Made by a program: the position numbers and the translations under genes. 64,000 nucleotides of DNA from Anaerolineales bacterium (GTDB lineage Bacteria; Chloroflexota; Anaerolineae; Anaerolineales; Villigracilaceae): NCBI GenBank assembly GCA_016932715.1, contig JAFGCG010000158.1:1-64000 (forward strand). Reading direction: 5' to 3'. Shown piece after piece: positions 28,181 to 36,378 of this stretch (the first letter of the stretch is position 1; each line of letters begins with the position of its first letter). The notes under the pieces are model-generated. The model had not been told where the DNA came from. It did no database searches and was given only the letters and a program-made list of their open reading frames with translations.

Positions 28181-31100
28181 TTAGGGTATCAGGCTGAGAT
28201 TATTCGCGTCTGCCTTCTTGGGGGCACTGGCGACGAACAGATGGGTGGCTTCATTGCTGGTGGTCAGGTTCATCGCCATGGCATTGGAAACGTACGAGAC
28301 ATAATTGGAGAAGATTCTCTCGGTCAGGCCATTGCTCGTCGCGCGAACTGTCAGGGCCGAAGAGCCCACGTGTATGAACTTTAGCAGATAAGCCCATAAT
28401 TCTTCCGCCGCTATCTCCCCGGCCTGGTATTTTTGCAGTCCCTCCAACACGTAGGGCGGCACGGCGGCCTGGAACTGGTTGCCGTTCAATGAAATATCAT
28501 CCAGTGAAATGAACAGGACTGAGAAGAAGGCCGCGTCCCAGGCACGTTTGAACCATTGCGCATCGATCTTTCCCAGGCTTGTGACTTCCTCCTGTTGTTC
28601 GGTGTTGTAGGTCACCTGGTTGTTGTGGAAAAGTACGCGCCCATCGGGGAAGTTGGCAAAATATGGATTGACCATTTCAGCTCCTTCCAGATGGATGTTC
28701 GTCTGCCCGCTGGCCATCATTTGCAGCAGCACGATCAATTCCGGGAGCCAGAGAGGCAGCCCCAGATCCAGGATCGCGACGCAACGGCCTTTTTCACCAA
28801 AGTTAAGCGGGACGGTCGGTTGTTTTTGCGATTCGCGCGAGACCAGTGTATTGCCATCGATCGCGACGCTGCCGAGCGCGCTGACCGTCAGCGCCTGCGC
28901 CGCGGGGCAGATCACTTCATTGCCGTGAACGCGCAGGGCCGGATATCCTGTCATTCCCATCCCTTTCAGTCCCGTGTTCGCAGCAAAGGTGCCAGGGGCG
29001 TTGGCGAACACGAAGTGCGCGGCGATCCCGGCCTGATAGGCATCGGGTTCGTCCTTGTCCCCCACGACGCCATTCTCGACGATGACATTTCCGTCAACGA
29101 CGATGTCACTGCCATCGAGAACGAAAACACCGCAGGCAGGCGCCTTGCCCTGTCCGTTGGCAGCGATGAAGTTATCGGTGATCTGCAGGCTGAATACTGC
29201 CATCAACGCGATCCCGCCGCCCACGCGCGTCCTGTCGCTCAGGAGGACGTCTGGCTGATTGCAGCAGCTAATGATCTGGTTGTCGCTGATCGTCAGGAAT
29301 TCCACGTCGCTCATCTGGGCCAGGTCTTTGAGTACCGTCTGGGTGACAATGCCGCTGCCGGTCATCTGGGCGATCAGATTGAGTCTGATCGTTGTCAATC
29401 GAATGCCTGCCAGGGCGCTCCTGGCCTTGACTTCGGCCGAGGCAGAACCCTCCTTGGATACCCATGTCGCCGAATCGGCGGCGATGTTATCTGCACCCAG
29501 GCGAATGCCCGGCCCGGCGCCCTGCAGGATCATGTTGTCTTCAATCTGGACGATGAGCGATGGCGGCACGATCTGGATCCCGCCGCCGCGGATGCGGTTG
29601 CGGATGATGGAGATATCCCGCGCGCTTGCCATGACCGCGGGCAGGCCGACCAGATCATTGTCCCGGATCGCGACCTGTTCGCAGTTCTTGATCAGGATCA
29701 ACAGACCAGGTGTGCCCAGTTTTTGTTTCGCCGCTCCCGTCAGGTTGGGAGATGTTGGGGTCAGGATGTTCGTCAGCACATTATTTTCGATCACGATCGC
29801 TTCCGTTTCCGAGAACACGAGCGCGCCATCCTGTGTGGAAGCCTCGAGCCAGAGACTATCAAGTTGAATGCCATTTCCATTGGTAAAGACGAAGGCTGGT
29901 TTTCCCTGCGGGGCGATCACGCGTGTCTGACGGCCGCACCCGCTGATGGTCAGCCCCAGCGCGCCGTTGACCGTGATCGTAGTGTTGAGTTTATGTTCAC
30001 CCGCCAGCAGGCAGATCCGCCATTCCATCGCGTCGGCAGGGCGGGCTGCGAGCGCAGACTCGATGTCGGGATGGTCGCCGCCCTGCCCGACCGAGACGGA
30101 ACAACAACATTGACCTCCAACGGGTAACTCCGTCAGCGGCGGGAATTTCTCACGGCAGTCATCCACATCCACGATCGTTTCGCCATCGAAGGTGATGACC
30201 GCAAGCGTGCAGTAATGATGCTGGATGCCGAACGGCAGGAGCGCGGCAGGGTCGCTGCCATCCTTGGGCCATTCGATATCACCAAATTGACCTGGCACCG
30301 TGCGGGCCGGGATCAGCCAGTAATCGCCTGTGTGGAGGGTGTCGATCTCAAACTTGATCTCGATGCCGTCTTCGATCTTGATGTAACCGTCATTGGTGGC
30401 CGGCACCGTGACGGCGATCTCGCCGTCCGAGTCCCAGCGCCGGACTTTGGGATGCCCATTGAGGTCGTACCCGCTGACGGGGAGGGAGAGCGTCAGAATG
30501 TTATCGGGATCGATCTTCGTGATTTGCGCCAGAGTCCCGGGCAGTCCGGCCAGTTCGGTGGCGTCATCCAGAACTTCCACCCAATCGTTTTCGTGCAGAC
30601 CCAGCACATCATCGCGCCCGAGGCTGGTCGTGCGGATCTTGTCGTTCGCGCCGTCCACGGCGAACTCAGCGATCGCCACCACCACCGAACCGTTATCCCG
30701 CGACCATTTGAAGGTCGGGCCGCCCGAGGCATTGCTGTCCCGATGGATCTCCACGCGGTACAACTGGTTCTCGAGACGCTTGTAACCCGCGCCCGGAGGC
30801 ACCACACATGGATCGTCGGGCTGGTCCTCGGGATGCGTGCGTGCGCGCAACCGGCCTTTGCTTGCCTCCGGCCAGGGAGAAAGATCATCGGCACAACTGA
30901 TCTGATCGCCCTGCTCACCGACCTTTGCCAGCACCGCCTGCCAGACGGTTTGCATGCGCGTGGTCGTATCGGGGCCGCCCAGCGCCACTTCGCGAATGGA
31001 CGGATCTTCGAGGGCGGTAATGTGCCTTTGCCAGACATCCAGATAAAGCCAATAGATACCTTCTTCTTCCATCAGCCCCTGGCCGGGCGGCAGGACAAAA

Positions 31101-31456
31101 GGCTGCTGGCTGAATGGCAGGGTGTTGTCGTTCTCGACCTGAATGCCATCCACGTAGGCGCGGCCTTTTGTGAGATAAAAATCTCCGCCTGGCAATGTGT
31201 CAAAGCCGTGATCCGTCAGCCAGTCCTGTTCCTCCTGGGAGAGCGTGGTGAGGTCGGTCACGACACCAAAGGCAGCGTCATGGATCGGTACACCGCACTT
31301 GCCAATCACATCAATGGTTTCCGTCTCGATGCGCCGCAGGAGGATGTCCAGGTTTTCGTTCCAATCCGCGTCCAGCTGCACGCGTCCCTGCTGCATCCGC
31401 ACCCCGCTGTAATGTTTGCGGGGATCGAACGTCGATCGTGAAAAATCACCTTTCAT
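28181..31456 (-). CDS. DUF6519 protein with right-handed beta-helix (fibre/receptor-binding candidate)
   Basis: A 1091-residue protein. The N-terminus MKGDFSRSTFDPRKHYSGV followed by MQQGRVQLDADWNE is the hallmark of DUF6519 proteins of eCIS-type loci. A domain to about residue 450 includes WSRDNGSVVVAIAEF. From about 455 onward, repeated units such as GLTISGCGRQTRV, IVIENNVLTNILT, VAIRDNDLVGLPAV and LQITDNFIAANGQ are the coils of a parallel beta-helix (NosD/pectate-lyase-like). Such helices often form trimeric fibres or glycan-binding tailspikes, so this may bind the target surface. The last 200 residues are less regular. Confidence 0.75.
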   Translation of the reverse strand: MKGDFSRSTFDPRKHYSGVRMQQGRVQLDADWNENLDILLRRIETETIDVIGKCGVPIHDAAFGVVTDLTTLSQEEQDWLTDHGFDTLPGGDFYLTKGRAYVDGIQVENDNTLPFSQQPFVLPPGQGLMEEEGIYWLYLDVWQRHITALEDPSIREVALGGPDTTTRMQTVWQAVLAKVGEQGDQISCADDLSPWPEASKGRLRARTHPEDQPDDPCVVPPGAGYKRLENQLYRVEIHRDSNASGGPTFKWSRDNGSVVVAIAEFAVDGANDKIRTTSLGRDDVLGLHENDWVEVLDDATELAGLPGTLAQITKIDPDNILTLSLPVSGYDLNGHPKVRRWDSDGEIAVTVPATNDGYIKIEDGIEIKFEIDTLHTGDYWLIPARTVPGQFGDIEWPKDGSDPAALLPFGIQHHYCTLAVITFDGETIVDVDDCREKFPPLTELPVGGQCCCSVSVGQGGDHPDIESALAARPADAMEWRICLLAGEHKLNTTITVNGALGLTISGCGRQTRVIAPQGKPAFVFTNGNGIQLDSLWLEASTQDGALVFSETEAIVIENNVLTNILTPTSPNLTGAAKQKLGTPGLLILIKNCEQVAIRDNDLVGLPAVMASARDISIIRNRIRGGGIQIVPPSLIVQIEDNMILQGAGPGIRLGADNIAADSATWVSKEGSASAEVKARSALAGIRLTTIRLNLIAQMTGSGIVTQTVLKDLAQMSDVEFLTISDNQIISCCNQPDVLLSDRTRVGGGIALMAVFSLQITDNFIAANGQGKAPACGVFVLDGSDIVVDGNVIVENGVVGDKDEPDAYQAGIAAHFVFANAPGTFAANTGLKGMGMTGYPALRVHGNEVICPAAQALTVSALGSVAIDGNTLVSRESQKQPTVPLNFGEKGRCVAILDLGLPLWLPELIVLLQMMASGQTNIHLEGAEMVNPYFANFPDGRVLFHNNQVTYNTEQQEEVTSLGKIDAQWFKRAWDAAFFSVLFISLDDISLNGNQFQAAVPPYVLEGLQKYQAGEIAAEELWAYLLKFIHVGSSALTVRATSNGLTERIFSNYVSYVSNAMAMNLTTSNEATHLFVASAPKKADANNLSLIP

Positions 31457-31474
31457 AGTACATCCTCCAGAGTT

Positions 31475-31530
31475 GTAGTAGCGACTTCAGTCGCTTTTCG
31501 TTGTACGCAAACGGCTGAAGCCGTTACTAC
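31475..31530. repeat. Palindromic repeat inside the eCIS operon
   Basis: GTAGTAGCGACTTCAGTCGC and AACGGCTGAAGCCGTTACTAC form nested arms in the 78-bp gap between the tail-I-like and DUF6519 genes. It is one of the two repeat insertions that interrupt the otherwise tightly packed operon. Confidence 0.7.
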
Positions 31531-31534
31531 GAAT

Positions 31535-33676
31535 TTATGTAACAAAAATAATTCCTGCTTCCAAACCAAAACGTAAATATTCATCCAAGGCAATCCTTAA
31601 ATTTGCTTCGCGCTGCGGCCCTTGTAACAGACTGAACACACCCATCTCCGAGCCGTCTTCCGCTCCGGTCCTGATCTCGTGCGCGCAGGCCGAGGAGAGT
31701 TGAGCATAGGCAGGCTGGCCATAGCGTTTGCTTGTGAACTGCGGACGCACGCGCAGGATGATCTCCTCGCGCTCTGCGTTCGACAGTGGGGCGGGATCGA
31801 GTTCCTTCTCGCGGTCCGAGATCGCCAGGTCGGGCTGGCAAAGATAGCGACGCGGCGTCTGCGATCCTTGCGGGACATAACTGAAACGTACGCAGCCTGT
31901 CTGCCGCCGCTCCGCTGTGACGGTGTGGACAAAGATCACTTCGGATGCCAGGGTCAGTTCCTTGACGAATACTTCTCCAAAGATCGTGACGCGCTCGAGC
32001 GTCGTGACCGGACCCGCGAGGGTCGCGCCCGCATCGGCCGCGATCGTCGCCCGCGCCGGATCATTCGCGTCCTTAGCGAGGGGCGCGTCCACAATGCTGT
32101 CGCTGACCGTCAGAGCCCGGCATTCTGTCGGCAGTTCCAGCGGACCAAGGATGCTGCGTGAGATCGAGAGGCTTGTGTCTGTCACATCACTCCCGCTGAC
32201 AACGATGCTTGCCTCGTCAGCATGTTCGGGATAACCATCTTCATCCAATGTGCGGCCAGGGATCAACGTACAATCGCTGATCGTTAGATCGATCTTTCCG
32301 CTGAGCTCAAGGCTGCCCTCGATCAATAACCCGTTCAGGGTGAATGCGGCAGTCTCTTCGGCGCTGGTCGCGGCGGAGGTAACTGTCAGCGGAGCGGCAT
32401 TGACCAGCGTGGGTCGCTCGCCGTTCTCGCAGTCGATCACCAGCATTCCGTTCTTGGGGAGGTTGATCGTAAGGTTCGCGTCGTAGGTGGCACTGTCATA
32501 CACGCGAATGATGGCAGGTGGTTTTTGCTGTGTATCCCAATCAGCCAGCGCGGCGGAAAGAGTGGCATAGGTCTTTCCCACCCCGACCTGGAATTCCACA
32601 ATATTCGGCGTGACCTCTGCCATTCGTTCGCGGCGATCGTAGGGCCCGCCGCCGATGTCCGCGCTGAAGCCATAGTTGTACGATACGGTCAGCTCCTGTG
32701 TGGGCTCCTCACCAACTGCAAATGTGATGCGACCGCGCTCCACATCCACCGCGACCTTGCCTGCAGGCGGGCGATCCCAGGCGCTTAGATTCTTGCACAT
32801 CACATCCTTCGGGGGCACAGGCGTTCCATCTTTGACGATCTGCAGGCTGCGCTCGGGCCCATAATAGCGACTGTTCTCCGGCGGGTTGGGGTCGGAGGCA
32901 AATTTGTCCACATAATGTTTCAGATCGAAGTGGAAATCCAGCGGGCGGAGCGGCGCCGGGACCAATTGCTCGTCAGGCGATCCGGATCCCGCGGGCGCGT
33001 TGAAGAGCGGGGCGGGATTTCCAATCGTGCTAAAGTGGTAGCCATAGGTATGCGGCGCCAGTGCCTTGCGCGGCGTCACAGCCAGGAGCGGATAATTTTG
33101 CAGCCGCCACAGGAACAAACCGATGTTGGGAATGTTATGTTTCCCGCGGCGGTTGTTGATATGCCGAATGTCCACCGTGTGCGGCAGTTTATCGAAGGGC
33201 GTGTCCAACAGGTCCAGTGCATTGACATCGCGCAGATCGGGCATGGTATTGAATAAACGGCGATGGTTGAGATACTGAGTGGTTTGAAGGATTTGAAAAA
33301 ATTCAACAGCCTGGGCGTGCCAACCCGTTACATCTTTGGCAAGGAGTTCGAGGACATGCGCCGTCCCTTTACGGCGGCGATAAAAGAGCGTATTGGCAAC
33401 ATAAGCACGCTGACTGAAGGCGGTGGTTTTGATCGCGTTGAGTCCGCGCACAGCCAGCAGGTCGCCGATGTACGGCACGACCCACTCATCGCTGGTCTCG
33501 ATGAACCAGTTTTCATAGAGCCCTGTGATATCGGCTTCGACCGATGCGAGTTCATCATTGATGATCGAGAGCAGCGCCCGCAGAGGTTCACCCTGTTCGG
33601 CATCTCGCAGGCGATAGACCACAGGCAGCAGATTGTAGAGTCGGTCAGAAGCCCGGAGCGAAGACAAAGGGGTCAT
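31535..33676 (-). CDS. Phage tail-like protein (tail protein I-like N-terminus, beta-helix middle)
   Basis: A 713-residue protein. The N-terminus SDRLYNLLPVVYRLRDAEQGEPLRALL, then DEWVVPYIGDLLAVRG, matches phage tail proteins of the gpI/baseplate-wedge group found at the end of eCIS baseplate modules. Residues about 350-610 contain a periodic beta-rich region (VGVGKTYATLSAALADW, IDCENGERPTLVNAA, LTISDCTLIPGRTL, LTVSDSIVDA) that resembles a short parallel beta-helix. It may therefore join the baseplate rim to a fibre. Its start overlaps the previous J-like gene by 4 bp. Confidence 0.75.
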   Translation of the reverse strand: MTPLSSLRASDRLYNLLPVVYRLRDAEQGEPLRALLSIINDELASVEADITGLYENWFIETSDEWVVPYIGDLLAVRGLNAIKTTAFSQRAYVANTLFYRRRKGTAHVLELLAKDVTGWHAQAVEFFQILQTTQYLNHRRLFNTMPDLRDVNALDLLDTPFDKLPHTVDIRHINNRRGKHNIPNIGLFLWRLQNYPLLAVTPRKALAPHTYGYHFSTIGNPAPLFNAPAGSGSPDEQLVPAPLRPLDFHFDLKHYVDKFASDPNPPENSRYYGPERSLQIVKDGTPVPPKDVMCKNLSAWDRPPAGKVAVDVERGRITFAVGEEPTQELTVSYNYGFSADIGGGPYDRRERMAEVTPNIVEFQVGVGKTYATLSAALADWDTQQKPPAIIRVYDSATYDANLTINLPKNGMLVIDCENGERPTLVNAAPLTVTSAATSAEETAAFTLNGLLIEGSLELSGKIDLTISDCTLIPGRTLDEDGYPEHADEASIVVSGSDVTDTSLSISRSILGPLELPTECRALTVSDSIVDAPLAKDANDPARATIAADAGATLAGPVTTLERVTIFGEVFVKELTLASEVIFVHTVTAERRQTGCVRFSYVPQGSQTPRRYLCQPDLAISDREKELDPAPLSNAEREEIILRVRPQFTSKRYGQPAYAQLSSACAHEIRTGAEDGSEMGVFSLLQGPQREANLRIALDEYLRFGLEAGIIFVT

Positions 33677-36378
33677 GCCTGCACCTCCTGGAGAGTGATC
33701 CCAAACGTGTTGATCAATAACAGTTGAGCCGGCTGGATCAGGTTGTTTTCCACGTGAGCGATGTTCGCGGTCAGGATCTGGTTCAGGTCTTCGCTATCAC
33801 TGGAAAGATGGAGCGATTCAATATCCACAAAGATCACACCTGCGATCTTCTGGGTGATCGTGATCACTTCCGCCGTGGTGACGCCCTGCCCGAAGCCGCG
33901 CTTGGGAAAGGAAAAGGACTCTGCCAACGCAGTCTCCACCTGCGCAAACACATCTTTGATAACGTAACGGCTGTCTACGGCGAGGTTGATCTTCAGGTTG
34001 AACAGGAGTTGGCTGAGTGTATCCACCTTGATGAGCTGGGTTGGATCGCGCGCTTCGTCGAGAGCATCCATGAAATTTTTCAGGAAGTCGGAATTCGTGA
34101 TCGGTTTGCCGTCCTCGCCCGCGATGGTCAGATGGACCAGATGGTATTCGCCGCTCCACATGTCCACCGCCTGGGCTTTGCCAATTCCCGCGAACGCCGC
34201 GGCAAAGTCTTCGTAGTCTTCGCGTGAGACGATCCGATCCAGCGTGCGGACAGTGAGCGGAGCGTTCTCGCGCGCCCCATCCATCGTCTCCGGGTCGCCT
34301 GCTCCGCTGGCAGCCAGCGGATTGGTCACACCTTTCACGCCCAGGGGCCGGCTCTGTAAAATGGTCAGGCTGTCCGCCTGCACCTGACCGGCCAGGCCGA
34401 TCCCGCTGCGATAGGTGGCAACAACATTGTTCACGCCGGTCGGCAGGCGCGCGCCTTTCACACCATCGCCAAAGATAATGAGGGGCTTGCCGTCATCGTC
34501 GAGGCGGACGGTGTAATGCTGATCGTTCGGTTCAAGCTCGTAGAGTGATGGCGACTCACCCCAGAGCAGGTTGTTGACGCGCAACTGGAGTGTGCTGGCC
34601 GAGCCGCTGGGAGTCGAGGCGGCGGTGTGGGTCAGCGGCGTTTTTCGGAGCGTGAACTTTTGATTGCTCTGTGCACCATTGCCATTGCCGAGGATCTCGC
34701 TGACCGTCTCTCCATGGGTGGCCGGGGCAACATTGGCATTGAGCGTGACGGTTGTACGTTTATAAGAATACTGCCGCCCAGACTCGAACGTTAGCACAGT
34801 AAAGCCGCCGATGTGATCGATGGTTTTGATGGTCAGGATCTCGCTCGCAGTCACGCCAGGCGTGTCGATGCGTTCGCCGATCAGCGCCACAGATTGTCCC
34901 ACTTGCAGCCCAAGGACCAGCCCATTCAGTTCCAGCATGGATGGATCGGAGTCGAGCTCTTCGTCGATCGGCAGCTCGACCAGGTCCAGTTCCTCACTCT
35001 GCAAATAGGCACTCGTTTCGCGAATGTCGAAACTGTCCGGCTTGTCGGTGGTATTGTCATTCAGCAGCGCGCCGGCCGGGGTCTTGAGTGTAATGCCCGT
35101 GAACTTCCCGCTGATGGCGAAGGCTGCCCCCCCATATTGGATCAGCGACGAGATCTTGTAAATGCGCGGGGTGTCGCCAACCGAATCAAGGCAGATCCAC
35201 GAATCCGGGACCAGTCCATCGATCACACGTTCGAGATAGATATCGGCAGAGGAGTAGTAACTGTTCGTCTGTTGCGACTTCCAGATCGACCAACCGTTAT
35301 CCCAATTCTGTCCCGGGTATGTCGTAACACTGCTGCTATTCTTCGGCAGGCTGGCGTACAGAGGCGCGTTGTTACCGAAAATTCCAACCATTGTCCGTAA
35401 GGCATGGACGCTTCCACTGGAAACCGGGTTGGCAGCGCGATCGCTCGACAAATATTTGAGCAGTTGCTTCTGATCCCACTGATTGAAGTTCAGGAAGGCA
35501 TTCAATTCGCCATCGGTCCACTGAAGACCCCGGATATAGGTGTTGATGCTGGACTCGCCTAATGGGATTTGCATCGTGATGTCCAATTGTCCCTGGGATA
35601 GAGATGAAGGCGTGAACGAGGGCGGGGTTGTGCCATCCAGTGTCACCAGTGTGCGCTTCTGCGCCATTTGGACTTCCAGGTTGAGGATGCGCGCCAGTTT
35701 TTGTGACCCGCCGCTGTCGATCAACAGGCGGTCGCCCTTTTTGAGTCCGGTCGCTGTGCCCTGAAGGTACAGCTTCTGCGACGTAGTGGTCACCTGTTGT
35801 GGATGAGTCTGGCGCGGCAGAAGCGCGTTCCATTCCGGACGAGCCAGGATCGTCTTCGAGGTCTCGAAGGGCTGCGGTAACTGTCCCTGCGGGGGGATGC
35901 TCTGTACTTTCGTCCCGGCCGGGATCTCGGCCGACTCCGGCGCGCCGGGCGCATCTTCAAGCGTGAATGCCAGATAGGTTGAAGCCGCCACGCCCGGGTT
36001 CAATTCGTAGCCGATCGCGCGTGCCATCTCCAAGATCGAACGGCGTTCGGTGGAGGTGCGGATAAAACCTTCGTTCGCAATGCGCTCCTGGTAGAACGTC
36101 AACACATCAGCCACGACCGCGCTGGCGTCGAGCAGAGCGATCGCAGGATCATCAGAGGAGCGCGTCGTCAGAGAGGTGAGAGGCCGCGTCCCGCCGTGGT
36201 CCCCATCAGGCAGCGTCAAGGTTCCCAGGCGTGAGAGCATCCGGCGGAAGAACGTCGCGTAGATCCCGCTGCGATAGGAAAGCGCGGGCAGGCCCGGGCG
36301 GTTGTAGATCGGCGAGGGAGTCGGCTCGGGCTCGCAGCAGCCACAGTTGTCGAGAGATGAATTAATCGGCTCGCTCAC
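33673..36378 (-). CDS. Baseplate J-like wedge protein (large)
   Basis: A 901-residue putative baseplate assembly protein of the J/gp6 type. The N-terminal part has GIYATFFRRMLSRLGTLTLP, DDPAIALLDASAVVADVLTFYQERIANEGF and RSILEMARAIGYELNPGVAASTYLAF, the signature of these large eCIS/phage-like wedge proteins. The C-terminal half has LPTGVNNVVATYRSG and ENAPLTVRTLDRIVSREDYEDFA. A cysteine pair (NCGCCEPEP) lies near the start. It should form the baseplate ring with the second J protein and gp25. It overlaps both neighbours by 4 bp. Confidence 0.88.
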   Translation of the reverse strand: MSEPINSSLDNCGCCEPEPTPSPIYNRPGLPALSYRSGIYATFFRRMLSRLGTLTLPDGDHGGTRPLTSLTTRSSDDPAIALLDASAVVADVLTFYQERIANEGFIRTSTERRSILEMARAIGYELNPGVAASTYLAFTLEDAPGAPESAEIPAGTKVQSIPPQGQLPQPFETSKTILARPEWNALLPRQTHPQQVTTTSQKLYLQGTATGLKKGDRLLIDSGGSQKLARILNLEVQMAQKRTLVTLDGTTPPSFTPSSLSQGQLDITMQIPLGESSINTYIRGLQWTDGELNAFLNFNQWDQKQLLKYLSSDRAANPVSSGSVHALRTMVGIFGNNAPLYASLPKNSSSVTTYPGQNWDNGWSIWKSQQTNSYYSSADIYLERVIDGLVPDSWICLDSVGDTPRIYKISSLIQYGGAAFAISGKFTGITLKTPAGALLNDNTTDKPDSFDIRETSAYLQSEELDLVELPIDEELDSDPSMLELNGLVLGLQVGQSVALIGERIDTPGVTASEILTIKTIDHIGGFTVLTFESGRQYSYKRTTVTLNANVAPATHGETVSEILGNGNGAQSNQKFTLRKTPLTHTAASTPSGSASTLQLRVNNLLWGESPSLYELEPNDQHYTVRLDDDGKPLIIFGDGVKGARLPTGVNNVVATYRSGIGLAGQVQADSLTILQSRPLGVKGVTNPLAASGAGDPETMDGARENAPLTVRTLDRIVSREDYEDFAAAFAGIGKAQAVDMWSGEYHLVHLTIAGEDGKPITNSDFLKNFMDALDEARDPTQLIKVDTLSQLLFNLKINLAVDSRYVIKDVFAQVETALAESFSFPKRGFGQGVTTAEVITITQKIAGVIFVDIESLHLSSDSEDLNQILTANIAHVENNLIQPAQLLLINTFGITLQEVQA

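Noticed and set aside
28556-30127. 523-aa open frame on the + strand
   Set aside because: It is the antisense shadow of the GC-rich beta-helix gene; its composition (Asp/Arg/His-rich, no motifs) is typical of such shadows. The same holds for the long antisense frames at 645-1535, 3583-4422 and 30215-31441.
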